Below are positions 24,420-33,506 of a stretch of DNA of 45,091 nt, in pieces. A program made the position numbers and the translations under genes. The DNA comes from an uncultured Archangium sp. (GTDB lineage: Bacteria; Myxococcota; Myxococcia; Myxococcales; Myxococcaceae), in the NCBI GenBank assembly GCA_903905455.1, contig CAIVGN010000071.1, positions 1-45,091 on the forward strand. The letters are read 5' to 3'. Position 1 is the first letter of the stretch; each line of letters begins with the position of its first letter. The notes beneath the pieces were generated by a model that was given only the letters and a program-made list of their open reading frames with translations, had not been told where the DNA came from and did no database searches.

Positions 24420-25406
24420 ATGAAAAACATCCTCCTGGTTCACACTGGCGGCACCCTGGGCATGTCCGGCCGCCGGCCCGACGCGCTCAAGCCCGGCTCG
24501 TTTTTCCGCACCGTGCGCGAGCGCGTGCCCGAGCTTACGAAGCTGGCGCGGCTCGAATTCGACATCTTCAGCAACATCGACTCGTGCGAGATGCAGCCCG
24601 AGCTGTGGTCGCGGCTGGCGGCCCGGCTCGCCGAGCGGCTGCCGGAGTTCGACGGGGCGGTGATCACCCACGGCACCGACACCCTGGCCGAGACCGCCTG
24701 CGCGCTCTCGTACATGTTGCCGGGCCTCGACAAGCCGGTGGTGCTGACCGGGGCACAGCGCCCCCTGGGCGAGATCCGCTCCGACGCGCGGCTCAACCTC
24801 ATCGACGCGGTGACCTCCGCGCTGCACGGCCCCAAAGAAGTGACGGTGTGCTTCGACTCGCACCTCTTCCGCGGCAACCGGGTGCGAAAGGTGTCGATCG
24901 CCGAGTACGACGCCTTCGACAGCCCCAACTTCCCGGTGCTCGGGGTCCTGGGCGTGGACGCCAAGTTCTCCCCCGGGCTCCAGCGCAAGGGCGGCCTCAG
25001 GCTGGCCGAACGGGTAGACCCCCGGGTGTTCCTCCTGCGGGTCTTCCCCGGCCTCGACCCCTCGATCCCCCTCTCCATCCTCCCCCACATCAAGGGGCTG
25101 GTGGTCGAGGCCTACGGGGCGGGCAACTTCCCCTCGTCGAAGGAGCTCGGCCGCTCGCTGATTCCGGTCTTCCGGGAGGCGCAGCACCTGGGGGTGCCGG
25201 TGGTGGTCATCAGCCAGGCCCCCCGAAACGGCGTCGATCTTTCTTTGTACGAGTCCGGCAGCCAGGCTCGACTCTCGGGCGCGGTGAGCGGCGGGGACAT
25301 GACCGTGTCGGCTGCTGTCGTGAAATTGATGCACGGGTTGGCCAACTACCGGGGGGCCTCGTTGAACAAGTACCTCCAGCGATCTGTGGCAGGTGAGAGA
25401 AGCTGA
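24420..25406 (+). CDS. ansA: Type I L-asparaginase
   Basis: 328 residues. Both asparaginase signatures are present: VHTGGTLGM with the nucleophile Thr12, and THGTDTLAET with Thr-Asp at 86-87. DSHLFRGNRVRK and the C-terminal effector-site region also fit the cytoplasmic type I (AnsA) group. It has no signal peptide. It hydrolyses Asn to Asp and ammonia. Divergent from the DsbA-like gene; the spacer 24356-24419 contains an AAAGGAA about 20 bases upstream of the ATG, too far to be a good ribosome site. Confidence 0.93.
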   Translation: MKNILLVHTGGTLGMSGRRPDALKPGSFFRTVRERVPELTKLARLEFDIFSNIDSCEMQPELWSRLAARLAERLPEFDGAVITHGTDTLAETACALSYMLPGLDKPVVLTGAQRPLGEIRSDARLNLIDAVTSALHGPKEVTVCFDSHLFRGNRVRKVSIAEYDAFDSPNFPVLGVLGVDAKFSPGLQRKGGLRLAERVDPRVFLLRVFPGLDPSIPLSILPHIKGLVVEAYGAGNFPSSKELGRSLIPVFREAQHLGVPVVVISQAPRNGVDLSLYESGSQARLSGAVSGGDMTVSAAVVKLMHGLANYRGASLNKYLQRSVAGERS

Positions 25407-25447
25407 GTGCTAGCGTCACCCATCAGCGGTTCAGCGACAGGCGATCG

Positions 25448-26362
25448 ATGGCTGAGGACAAGACAGCAGTACACAAGATCAGTGACTTGCTGGGCGACGC
25501 CGCCGCGGTCAACAACGCGTATTTGATCATCATCAGCGCGAAGACCGCAGCGACCATCGGCAAGATGCTGAAGCTCGACAAGGGCGAATTCGTCATGGGC
25601 CGCGCGCCCGACACCCAGCTCCAGGTCGAAGACGACGGCATCAGCCGCAAGCACTGCAAGATCACCATGGCGCCCAACGGGCACTTCCAGCTCGTCGATC
25701 TCGGGTCGACGAACGGCACGTTCCTCAACGGCATCAAGGTCAACGTCGCCACCCTGCAGGACGGCGACAAGATCCAGATCGGCGCCAACACGGTGGTGAA
25801 GTTCTCCATCCAGGACCAGCTCGAGGAGCAGTACCAGCGCTCGATCTACGAGAGCGCCACCCGGGACGGCCTGACGCGCATCTTCAACAAGAAGTACTTC
25901 CTCGACACCCTGCGCAAGGAGTTCGCGTACTGCCTGCGGCACCGCGTGCCCCTGTCGCTGGTGATGTTCGACATCGACCACTTCAAGAAGATCAACGACA
26001 CCTACGGGCACCCGGCCGGCGACTACGTGCTGCAGAAGGTGGCGGCGAAGGTGGCCGAGACCGTGCGCCAGGAAGATCTCTTTGCCCGCTACGGCGGCGA
26101 GGAGTTCGCGTTGATGCTCCGCGAGTCCGCGTCCGAGAAGTCGATCCGCTGCGCCGAGCGCTGCCGTCGCGCCGTCGATGGCGCCGAGTTCGTGTTCAAC
26201 GGCACGCCCATTCGCTGCACCATCAGCCTCGGCGTGGCCACGGTGCTCGACTCCGACTTCGCGCAGCCCGAAGACCTCATCGGCGCCGCCGACAAGTACC
26301 TGTACCGGGCCAAGAAGGGCGGCCGGAACCGGGTCGACGCGATGGAGCTCAGCGGCCCCTAA
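25448..26362 (+). CDS. FHA-GGDEF diguanylate cyclase
   Basis: 304 residues. An FHA domain (about 35-115: FVMGRAPDTQLQV, ISRKHCKI, DLGSTNGTFLNG) should bind phosphothreonine, linking it to Ser/Thr kinases such as the one at 9236-11056. The GGDEF domain (about 135-300) has DIDHFKKINDTYGH and active-site GGEEF at 216-220. RQED precedes GGEEF by five residues, matching the product-inhibition I-site RxxD. It is thus a likely active, feedback-controlled c-di-GMP synthase. Its TAA overlaps the TAG of the convergent lipocalin-like gene. Confidence 0.95.
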   Translation: MAEDKTAVHKISDLLGDAAAVNNAYLIIISAKTAATIGKMLKLDKGEFVMGRAPDTQLQVEDDGISRKHCKITMAPNGHFQLVDLGSTNGTFLNGIKVNVATLQDGDKIQIGANTVVKFSIQDQLEEQYQRSIYESATRDGLTRIFNKKYFLDTLRKEFAYCLRHRVPLSLVMFDIDHFKKINDTYGHPAGDYVLQKVAAKVAETVRQEDLFARYGGEEFALMLRESASEKSIRCAERCRRAVDGAEFVFNGTPIRCTISLGVATVLDSDFAQPEDLIGAADKYLYRAKKGGRNRVDAMELSGP

Positions 26363-26886
26363 ATCCGCTGGAGGCCCGCCGCGAGCGATCGCAGCGCGCC
26401 CTGGGCGTCGATCTCCGCGAGCGCCTCGTTCCACGCCTCGTCGGTGAGCGGGCCCCGCGAGATCACGTCGAGCCCCGCGGGCGTGGCGAGGGTCCTGGAG
26501 AAGGTGATGATCGCGAAGCGGCCCTTCGGGTCCACGAACACCACGTCCCAGTCGCTGCGAAAGAGCCCGAGCAGCCCCCGGCCCCTCCAGGTGAAGTGCG
26601 TGGGCACGTCGGGCGACTGGGTGTCGATGCCCTCGATGGCGCCGGGCTTTCCCGCCTCGAGGTAGCTCACGCGATCGTCCATCGTGGTGACCCCGTCGCG
26701 CGTCTCGAGCCTCGAGTACTCGAAGCGCGGGGCGGTCTTCGTGCCGTCGCGCCACATGGGGAAGGTGGTGCCCCCCACGTGCCAGGTGCCCTCGAGCTGC
26801 CGGGCGTCGAGGGCGAGCGGGGTGTTCGAGGTGCGCAGCGGCGCCACGGCGCAGGCCGCGAGCAGCAGCAGCGGGGCGAGCCTCAC
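26359..26886 (-). CDS. Lipocalin-like lipoprotein
   Basis: 175 residues from GTG 26886, overlapping the stop of the degenerate GGDEF gene. A signal peptide with lipobox-like LLAAC gives a lipid anchor. The mature chain opens with LEGTWHVGGTTFPMW, the G-x-W of lipocalins, and alternates strands typical of a barrel (DVVFVDPKGRFAIITFSR). Bacterial lipocalins (Blc type) bind lipids at the outer membrane. The family fit is moderate and the C-terminus diverges. Confidence 0.72.
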   Translation of the reverse strand: MRLAPLLLLAACAVAPLRTSNTPLALDARQLEGTWHVGGTTFPMWRDGTKTAPRFEYSRLETRDGVTTMDDRVSYLEAGKPGAIEGIDTQSPDVPTHFTWRGRGLLGLFRSDWDVVFVDPKGRFAIITFSRTLATPAGLDVISRGPLTDEAWNEALAEIDAQGALRSLAAGLQRI

Positions 26887-27791
26887 GGCCTGGGCAACAC
26901 GGAGGGGATCGTCGGGACCTCGACGCTCGGCAGCTCGGCCGAGTCGGTGCTGGTGACGAACTCCACGCGGTTGCCGCCGCGCCCCATGGCCGCGGCCATG
27001 CCGTCCTGGGCCTGGCGCACGAGATCCGAGAAGCCGTACTCGCGGCCCGGCTCGCCCGCGGCGACGCCGACCGAGAGGGTGGGGTGCACCACGCGTTCGC
27101 CGGCCTGCAGCGTGGCCCGGGCGACGCGCTCGCAGATGCGGCGCGCGACGATGAGCGAACCGGCGAGGTCCGTGTGCGGCATCAACAGCAGCACGCGATC
27201 GGGCGAGTGCTGCACCGGGTAGTCGGTGTCGCGCAGCGAGCGGCGAATCGAGAACGAGAGCCCGCTCATCAGCTGCTGTTGCAGCTCCGGAGTGACGCCG
27301 CCCTCGATGGGGTCGAAGGCCACGATGGCCAGGGCCAGCGGGAAGCCGTAGCGGCGCGCCCGCTTGACCTCCACGAACAGCACCTCCTTGAAATGGGCGA
27401 AGGTATAGAAGTTGGTGGTCGGGTCGAGGATGCCGTCGCCCGCGCGCGGGGCGATGCCCACCGCCGCCTCGGCGTGCTTCTCCCGCTCGGCCAGGCGCAC
27501 CTTGAGATCGTTGGGCGAGACCGGCAGCGGCAACACCGCGTCGGCCCAGGGCGCCTTGAAGCCCTTGGCCTGCCCGGCGAAGAGCACGGCCTGGGGCGCA
27601 CGGCGGCGCACCTCGCGGGCGACCCGCGTCGGGCTCTTGAGCGAGCCCCCGAGCACCACCAACTGCTCGCGACCCAGTTGCTCTGGTTCCCGCGCGGCGG
27701 ACACCTTGAGGCCCGCCTTCTTCAGCGCCTCGCTGATGGCCTTGTAACGTGCGGCGTTCGGCTCGATGACGGCGGCCAACTTGATGATCAT
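26883..27791 (-). CDS. Degenerate GGDEF protein with pseudo-receiver N-terminus
   Basis: 302 residues from ATG 27791, which overlaps the HEAT gene stop. The first 120 residues resemble a receiver fold (IIKLAAVIEPNAARYKAISE, EQLVVLGGSLKSP, AVLFAGQAKGFKAPWADAVL in parts) without the usual acidic pocket. Residues 130-290 are a GGDEF-like domain (FYTFAHFKEVLFVEVKRARR, LALAIVAFD, TLSVGVAAGEPG), but the GGDEF motif reads SPDRVL, so no cyclase activity is expected. It might bind c-di-GMP or GTP as an effector. Next to it, in convergent orientation beyond one gene, is an intact GGDEF enzyme. Confidence 0.85.
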   Translation of the reverse strand: MIIKLAAVIEPNAARYKAISEALKKAGLKVSAAREPEQLGREQLVVLGGSLKSPTRVAREVRRRAPQAVLFAGQAKGFKAPWADAVLPLPVSPNDLKVRLAEREKHAEAAVGIAPRAGDGILDPTTNFYTFAHFKEVLFVEVKRARRYGFPLALAIVAFDPIEGGVTPELQQQLMSGLSFSIRRSLRDTDYPVQHSPDRVLLLMPHTDLAGSLIVARRICERVARATLQAGERVVHPTLSVGVAAGEPGREYGFSDLVRQAQDGMAAAMGRGGNRVEFVTSTDSAELPSVEVPTIPSVLPRP

Positions 27792-29362
27792 GGCGTGAGG
27801 CTCCCGACGCCGAGTGTACGCAAGGACTGGGTGGCGACGAATTTCACGTCCACGTCGGGGTCTTTTCTTGCGGCCCCCTGGAGCGCGGTGATGGCCCGGG
27901 GGCCCCCCAGGGTGCCCAACAACTCGGCGGCCACGCGCCGCACGGCGGGGTCCCGGTCGGCCTCCAGCTGCTGGGCCAGGCGGCCCTCGACGTTCGGGGC
28001 ATCGAGCGTGACGAGGGCGCGCACCGCGGTGATGCGCACCGTCGGGTCGGGGTCGGAGAGGCCGGCCGTCACCCGCGGCAGGCCTCCGCGCCAGCGACGG
28101 GTCGCCATGCTCCGCAGCGCGGCGTCGCGCACGTCGGGGCGCAGGGCCCCGCTGGCCCAGGTGAGCCGCTCGAAGACCTGCGGCGAGGGAGGCGCGAAGG
28201 CGAGCGCCGCGACGGCCGCGGCCTGCGCTTCGGGCGCGCCCCGGGTCAGCACCTGTTCCACGTCCTCCCGCGCGGCCTCCCAGCGGCACGAGGCGGCGAC
28301 AGGCAGGGCGAGCGCGCGCAGGGTGAAGTCCCGCGTCGGGTCGCGCCACGTCTCGAGCGCGGTGGCGGCGCAGGCCGGGTCCTGGGTGTCACCCACCAGC
28401 CGCAAGAGGCCCCGTTGCTGCGCCAGCGTCGCCGGCCGCTCCCCCGAGAGGCGCCGCGCCGCCACCGCCGCCAGGGAGCTGTGTTCGCCCCGCGCCAGGC
28501 CACGCCCGGCGGCGAGGCGGAGGCCCGGGTCGGGGTCGCTGACGGCGTCGAGCAGCTCGGGTTCGGACAGCGGGGCGAGCGACGCGAGGCGCGCCATCGC
28601 CTCCTTGCGCGGCACCAGCTCCACGGCCCGCAGCCCGGCCCGGGCCTCGTCCCGCTGCGCGCTGAAGACCGCGAGGAGGCGGTTCATGGTGAGCACGTCG
28701 GCCGGCGTCGCGGCGGCGAGCAGCTCCGCGGGCGCCGTGGCGTCGGTCTCGAGCGTCACGTCGGCGAGGGTCTCGAGCACCAGGGCGTCGAAGGCCGCGG
28801 GGCGCGAGGGCACCACGTCGAGCACCACCCGGGCCGGCCGGCGATCGAAGGCGTGACCCAGGTGCAGCAGCGCTTCCCGGCGCACCGCGCCCTGTGGATC
28901 GTAGAGGCCCGTGGCCACCTCGTGGCGGACTGCGGCCGCCCGCGCGACGCAGCCCTCGAGCGCCGCCCGCTCCTGGTCCAACAGGGAGGCCAGGGTGCGG
29001 CGCTCGACGCCCGCAGCGTGCACGGCCGTGACGCAGGCGCGCTGCAGCTCCGCTCCGGTGCTCCGGCTGGCCCACGCCGAGAGCTGGCGCGCCGGGGTCG
29101 TCTTCGCGCGGGTGGCCTCGAGCCGGAGGCCCGCCCAGCGTACCTCCCAGTCGGGGTCTTCGAGCAACCTCGCCAGCGGGGTGGGGGCCCGGCCCAGCCA
29201 GGCCGCGGTGTCGTCGGGCCGCGTGAGGCAGGCTCCACAGGCGCTGGCCCGCACGCGGGGGTCGAACACGTTGCGCTCGCAGGCTGCCCAGCACCGCGAG
29301 GTGCGCGGCTGCGCGACGGCCAGCCCGCTGACGAAGAAGAGGAGGAACCCGAGGCGGCGCAC
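27788..29362 (-). CDS. Exported HEAT-repeat protein
   Basis: 524 residues from GTG 29362. A signal peptide (LGFLLFFVSGLAVAQ) is followed by a Cys-containing segment (CWAACERNVF, ASACGACLTR). The rest is HEAT/Armadillo-type helical pairs, clearest at the end (LSDPDPTVRITAVRALVTLD, DRDPAVRRVAAELLGTLGGP, DPDVDVKFVATQSLRTLG). Such solenoids are protein-binding scaffolds, here probably periplasmic. First gene of a run with the degenerate GGDEF and lipocalin-like genes. Divergent from a second HEAT gene at 29430. Confidence 0.85.
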   Translation of the reverse strand: MRRLGFLLFFVSGLAVAQPRTSRCWAACERNVFDPRVRASACGACLTRPDDTAAWLGRAPTPLARLLEDPDWEVRWAGLRLEATRAKTTPARQLSAWASRSTGAELQRACVTAVHAAGVERRTLASLLDQERAALEGCVARAAAVRHEVATGLYDPQGAVRREALLHLGHAFDRRPARVVLDVVPSRPAAFDALVLETLADVTLETDATAPAELLAAATPADVLTMNRLLAVFSAQRDEARAGLRAVELVPRKEAMARLASLAPLSEPELLDAVSDPDPGLRLAAGRGLARGEHSSLAAVAARRLSGERPATLAQQRGLLRLVGDTQDPACAATALETWRDPTRDFTLRALALPVAASCRWEAAREDVEQVLTRGAPEAQAAAVAALAFAPPSPQVFERLTWASGALRPDVRDAALRSMATRRWRGGLPRVTAGLSDPDPTVRITAVRALVTLDAPNVEGRLAQQLEADRDPAVRRVAAELLGTLGGPRAITALQGAARKDPDVDVKFVATQSLRTLGVGSLTP

Positions 29363-29429
29363 GCCGCGCCGATGCTAGCCCCTGCGCAGTTCGTCGACTC
29401 AAGTGCCGTCCGGGTTAACGTCGCCCCTC

Positions 29430-30392
29430 ATGATTCGTCGGTTCGCCGTGCTGGTCCTGCTGGTCTCGTTGAGCGTGTTCGCCAAGCCCCAGCGCGCGGC
29501 CGAGGCGTCGAAGGTCATCGACCAGTTCCTCACCGGGCAGCTCGGCGTCAACCAGGCGCTCAACCGCATCCAGTTCCTCGGTGAAGAGCGCTTCGCGGCC
29601 GCGGAGGTGGTGTTCGCCCTCAAGCGCACCTCCGATGCGCGGCGGCGCGTGCAGTTGCTCGAGTTCCTCGCCCAGCTCGGGGTGCGCGACCCGGAGGTCG
29701 AGCGCCTGCTGCTGGCGACGCTCGCCAGCGACGACACCGGAGAGGTGATGGCCGGCGCCCGGGGCCTGGGCCGCATCAAGTGCGCCGACGCGGTCAAGCC
29801 GCTCATCGGGCTGCTGGGCAGCAAGCTGCTGGGAATCCGCCGGGAGGCCGCGCGTTCCCTGGGCGACATCGGCAAGCCCGCCGCCACCGCACCGCTGCTC
29901 AAGGCGGCGAAGACCGAGACCGACCTCGACGTGAAGATCCTCATGCTCCTCGCCGCCGGCCGCGCCGGTGACAAGGCCCAGGCGCCCGGCTTCGAGGCCC
30001 TGCTCAAGGACGACTCGGAGTCGACCCGCCTCGCCGCCGCCCAGGCGCTGTGCTCGATGGGCGCGCCGAAGTGCGCCCCCTTCGCGGCGAAGCTGCTGGC
30101 GTCGAGCGATCGCAACGAGCGCTTCCAGGCGGTGATGCTCTTCGAGGGCGCGTCGGCGAAGGTCTCCAGCCCGCTGCTGACCCCGCTGCTGGCCGACGCC
30201 GACGACAAGCTGCGGGCCCGGGCGGCGCGCATCCTGGTGCAGGGCGGCGATCTCAAGCGCCTCGATTGGCTGGTGCTCGAGAGCGCCCGGGCCAAGGGCG
30301 AGGTCCGCCTGGTCTATGAAGACGAGCTCGAGAAGCTCCGGCTGTCCGACGAGCAGCGCCAGGCCATCCTCAAGAAGGCAGGCCTGCAGTGA
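29430..30392 (+). CDS. Exported HEAT-repeat protein
   Basis: 320 residues from ATG 29430. The signal peptide ends SLSVFA. HEAT repeats run from about 45 to 290 (LVLGVRDPEVERLLLATLAS-like, GLLGSKLLGIRREAARSLGD, DLDVKILMLLAAGRAGD). It is shorter than the divergent HEAT gene but of the same type, suggesting an old duplication or two parts of one complex. Its stop overlaps the GTG of the DUF1460 gene (GTGA), so it may partner a wall-active enzyme in the periplasm. Confidence 0.85.
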   Translation: MIRRFAVLVLLVSLSVFAKPQRAAEASKVIDQFLTGQLGVNQALNRIQFLGEERFAAAEVVFALKRTSDARRRVQLLEFLAQLGVRDPEVERLLLATLASDDTGEVMAGARGLGRIKCADAVKPLIGLLGSKLLGIRREAARSLGDIGKPAATAPLLKAAKTETDLDVKILMLLAAGRAGDKAQAPGFEALLKDDSESTRLAAAQALCSMGAPKCAPFAAKLLASSDRNERFQAVMLFEGASAKVSSPLLTPLLADADDKLRARAARILVQGGDLKRLDWLVLESARAKGEVRLVYEDELEKLRLSDEQRQAILKKAGLQ

Positions 30393-31201
30393 TCTCCGCC
30401 TGGGTGCTGGTGCTCGCCGCGGCGACGCCGTGGTCGTCGATGGGCGACGCGCAGCGGGCCGACGCCATGGTCTCGCTCCAGGCGCTCCCCACGCTCCGCG
30501 AGCGGCTGCTGCGGGCCACCGAGGGCTTCGTGGGGACGCCCTACGTCACCTCGCCCCTCGGCGAGGGCAGCGGCAAGGACCCCGACCCGCTCGTGCGCTG
30601 GGACGCCGTGGACTGCGTGACCATGGTCGAAGAGTCGATCGCCCTGTCCACCGCCCCCCCGGCGAGCCTGGTGGAGGCGCTGACCGCGCTGCGCTACGAC
30701 GGCCCGCCCGCGTGGGAAAACCGGCTCCACGTGATGGAGAGCCAGTGGCTGCCCCAGAACGTGCGCCGGGGGTACCTCAAGGACGTCACCGCGCAGTACG
30801 GCGGCCCGAAGACGCGCACCGTCCAGAAGGTGCTCACCGCCGCGACGTGGAAACAGAAGGGGGCGGCGGGCCTCGGGTTGCCAGGTGACAAGCAGAGCAT
30901 CGGCACCTGGGCGCTCGACATCGTGCCGGCGGCGGCGGCGGCGGCCCTGCTGCGCGATGCGCCGGCCGGCCTGGTGGTCGTGGTGGTGCGCGCCGACCGG
31001 CCCTGGCTGGTGACGCGCGTCTCGCACGTGGGGGTGCTGGTGCAGTCCCCCCGCGGCCCGATGCTCCGGCACGCCTCGCGCAGCTTCAAGAAGGTCGTCG
31101 ACGAGCCTCTGGCGCGCTACCTCTCGCGGAACCTCGACTTCGGGGAATGGACCATCGAGGGCCTCGCGCTCTACGAGCCGGTGCTGCCCCCGGCGAAGTG
31201 A
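30389..31201 (+). CDS. DUF1460 amidase-like protein (NlpC/P60 superfamily)
   Basis: 270 residues from GTG 30389. After a short hydrophobic N-terminus come family motifs: GTPYVTSPLGEG, the nucleophile Cys76 in WDAVDCVTMVEESIAL and the catalytic His in RVSHVGVLVQ. DUF1460 members include N-acetylmuramyl-L-alanine amidases, so it probably cuts peptide side chains from peptidoglycan. The signal peptide is weak (MISAWVLVLAAATPWSS), but periplasmic location is likely. Coupled to a HEAT-repeat gene; convergent with a DUF2007-like gene 4 bp away. Confidence 0.85.
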   Translation: MISAWVLVLAAATPWSSMGDAQRADAMVSLQALPTLRERLLRATEGFVGTPYVTSPLGEGSGKDPDPLVRWDAVDCVTMVEESIALSTAPPASLVEALTALRYDGPPAWENRLHVMESQWLPQNVRRGYLKDVTAQYGGPKTRTVQKVLTAATWKQKGAAGLGLPGDKQSIGTWALDIVPAAAAAALLRDAPAGLVVVVVRADRPWLVTRVSHVGVLVQSPRGPMLRHASRSFKKVVDEPLARYLSRNLDFGEWTIEGLALYEPVLPPAK

Positions 31202-31205
31202 GGCG

Positions 31206-31505
31206 TCAGCCGACGGGGTTCTCGCCGGAGAGCGCTTCTTCTTCGGCCGCCTGGGCGTTCGCCGCCCCGTCGCGCTCGATGTCGGCCAGCTCGGCCTTGA
31301 GCAGCCCCTCGGCCTTCGCCAGGTCGTCGGTGGGCACGAGCAGGTCGTAGAACGCGGGCGTCGCCGAGGCGAAGGCGGCCGACGACGCGGCTCCCCCGGC
31401 CCGGCTGAAGGCGTCGAGCTGGGCCTCCTGGAGCACGCTGACCAGTCGCTCGGCCGTGAGGGGATCCGCTACCGAGGTCGCGACCGTAAAAGTGCGAGGA
31501 GCCAT
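31206..31505 (-). CDS. DUF2007-like small protein
   Basis: 99 residues from ATG 31505 (longer in-frame starts would run into the divergent gene). The pattern RTFTVATSVADPLTAERLVS with VLQEAQLDAF and YDLLVPTDDLAKAEGLL matches the small DUF2007 fold, which is related to PII-like ferredoxin folds and thought to be a regulatory or signal-transducing module. The C-terminal 20 residues are acidic. No partner is evident. Confidence 0.75.
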   Translation of the reverse strand: MAPRTFTVATSVADPLTAERLVSVLQEAQLDAFSRAGGAASSAAFASATPAFYDLLVPTDDLAKAEGLLKAELADIERDGAANAQAAEEEALSGENPVG

Positions 31506-31566
31506 GGGCGGAATGTACCTGAGAATTTGAGGCTGTGGGCTGGGGCGCGTGCTAAGTCCTTGTGAG

Positions 31567-33417
31567 ATGGCTCGCCTCAAGTTTCTCGTGTTCGCGCTCG
31601 TCGCCCTGGGACTCTGGGGCTACCACCTCACCATGATCGCGCCGCTGGCGCTGAGCAGCTCCGTCGAGCAGGCGCAAGCCGCCGTCTCGGGAGCCGCCGG
31701 CCCCGTCGCCGTCGCGCTGGAATCTCAGCGCTCGCTGACCCAGGCTGTCGCCCTGAAGGTCGCGACTACCGGCTCGGTCGCCTGGAATGCGGGCCCCAAG
31801 GCCGGCGCCAAGCCCGAGGCCCCCACGGTGGATCGCTTCGCCACCGTGCGCAGCGCCGCCGTCGAGGTCCTGCCCGCCGAGCTCAAGGAACAGCTCTTCG
31901 TGGCCCTGACCAACGAGCTCGGCGTGCTCGCCGTCAAGGGCCCCGGCGAGCCCGCGACCGTCGCCCCCGAAGGCCTCGACTTGCCCGGCATCGTGCAGGC
32001 CGGCGCGGCCGGGGCCCTGCGCACCATCGATGGCGCCAGCTACCTGCTGTTCGCGGCGCCGCTGGCCATCAGCGACAAGAACGAAGTGCGCCAGGCCGGC
32101 AGCATCGTGGTCGGGTTGCCCGTGCTGCCCGACGGCAAGGTGCTCGAGCAGGCGCTCAAGGCGCTGGGCCTCAAGAGCATCGCGCTGGTGACCGACGGCA
32201 AGCCGGTGTTGATCGCCGGAGAGAAGTCGTCGATCGACGAGGCGCTGGCCAAGGTGAAGGCGGGCGCGACCTCGCCGTTGTCCACTGGCCCTGTGCGCGA
32301 GCTGGGGCCGCTGGCCCTGCCGATCATGGCCGAGTCGACCATCCACGCGCTGGGTGCGCGCCAGGCCATCGGCGGCACGGCCTTCGAGGTCGTCTCCGTG
32401 GCGTCTTCGCGGGCGGCCATCGACGCGCTCGCGGCCTACCAGGTGTTCGCGCTCGGTGGTCTCGTGGGCCTGCTGCTGCTGACCATCGTCTTCACCATCA
32501 TCATGGGCGGGGCCGGCGAAGAGGGCGCCTCCATGGTGATGCCGCCGCCGATGCCCATGCCGCCCAAGCGCGAAGACACGGGCATGAAGCCGGCCTACGT
32601 GCCGCCGCCCGAGCACCACGAGCCTGCGCCCGAGGCGAGCCCCGACGACTTCCACTTCCCGCCCAGCAACCCCGGCGTGGCCCAGTCTCAGCCCCCGGCG
32701 CCGCCGGTCTCCTCGCCCTCCGCGTTCGCCATCTCGTCGCCCTCGATGGTCACCGGCGCGACGCCGGCCTACGACCCCGAGCCCACCTCCGACCCCTTCG
32801 CCCCGTCGGCGCCGCCCCAGCAGTCGCACTCGCGTCCGCCGCCGCCGATCGCCACCTCCGAAGCGCCCGCCTACGTGCCGAACCTGATGGACGAAGACGA
32901 GGGCCAGCGCACGGTCGCCTACCCCGCGTTCAAGCCGCCTCCCGGCGGCGTGGTGGCGCCCCAGCCGCCCCCGAGCGCCGACCCCTTCGCGATGGCCGCG
33001 GCCCAGCAGGGCTACGACGATCAGCCGGCCTCCCATGAGGACAACCCCGACGCCACCCGCGTCGCTGCGGTCCCTGCCGAGTTGATCAAGGCCGCGCGTG
33101 CCGGCGGCGCTTCGGGCAACACCGGCGAGCGCCCCGCGCTCAAGTCGGGCGGCGCCATGCCCAAGGTCGCGTCCATCGCCCCGGCCGGCGCTCCCAGCGA
33201 CGAAGATCGCCACTTCCAGGAAGTGTTCCGCGACTTCGTGGCCACCCGCGAGAAGTGCCGCGAGCCCGCCGATGGCCTGACCTTCGACAAGTTCAAGGCG
33301 AAGCTGCTCAAGAACAAGGAACAGCTCGTCGCGAAGTACCAGTGCCGCACCGTGCGCTTCCAGGTCTACGTGAAGGACGGCAAGGCGGCCCTCAAGGCGA
33401 CGCCCGTCAAGGACTGA
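31567..33417 (+). CDS. MXAN_5187-like membrane protein
   Basis: 616 residues from ATG 31567. One N-terminal membrane segment (about 5-24) and one near 291-315 (FALGGLVGLLLLTIVFTIIM) bracket a periplasmic sensor-like domain. A very Pro-rich cytoplasmic linker (MPPPMPMPPKRED, PPAPPVSSP, 320-520) leads to a compact C-terminal domain (about 535-616: FQEVFRDFVATREKC, FDKFKAKLLKNKEQLVAKY, FQVYVKDGKAALKATPVK). From memory this matches the C-terminal domain named after M. xanthus MXAN_5187. Topology suggests a sensor whose output is protein binding. It ends with a strong terminator. Confidence 0.82.
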   Translation: MARLKFLVFALVALGLWGYHLTMIAPLALSSSVEQAQAAVSGAAGPVAVALESQRSLTQAVALKVATTGSVAWNAGPKAGAKPEAPTVDRFATVRSAAVEVLPAELKEQLFVALTNELGVLAVKGPGEPATVAPEGLDLPGIVQAGAAGALRTIDGASYLLFAAPLAISDKNEVRQAGSIVVGLPVLPDGKVLEQALKALGLKSIALVTDGKPVLIAGEKSSIDEALAKVKAGATSPLSTGPVRELGPLALPIMAESTIHALGARQAIGGTAFEVVSVASSRAAIDALAAYQVFALGGLVGLLLLTIVFTIIMGGAGEEGASMVMPPPMPMPPKREDTGMKPAYVPPPEHHEPAPEASPDDFHFPPSNPGVAQSQPPAPPVSSPSAFAISSPSMVTGATPAYDPEPTSDPFAPSAPPQQSHSRPPPPIATSEAPAYVPNLMDEDEGQRTVAYPAFKPPPGGVVAPQPPPSADPFAMAAAQQGYDDQPASHEDNPDATRVAAVPAELIKAARAGGASGNTGERPALKSGGAMPKVASIAPAGAPSDEDRHFQEVFRDFVATREKCREPADGLTFDKFKAKLLKNKEQLVAKYQCRTVRFQVYVKDGKAALKATPVKD

Positions 33418-33445
33418 GCTGTCACACCTCCCTGATGGACCCGCG

Positions 33446-33481
33446 CGGGGTGACCTCATTTCGGTCACCCCGTTTGTGTTT
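33446..33481 (+). terminator. Rho-independent terminator
   Basis: CGGGGTGACC and GGTCACCCCG form a perfect 10-bp stem with a 7-base loop (TCATTTC), followed by TTTGTGTTT. It lies about 30 bases past the stop of the MXAN_5187-like gene. Confidence 0.9.
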
Positions 33482-33506
33482 CCAGACGCCCTTGTCGGGA
33501 CGCCCG

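Noticed and set aside
24420-24430. Upstream ATG 24430 as the DsbA-like start
   Set aside because: It would overlap the asparaginase start and put a long basic stretch ahead of an already good signal peptide from GTG 24355.
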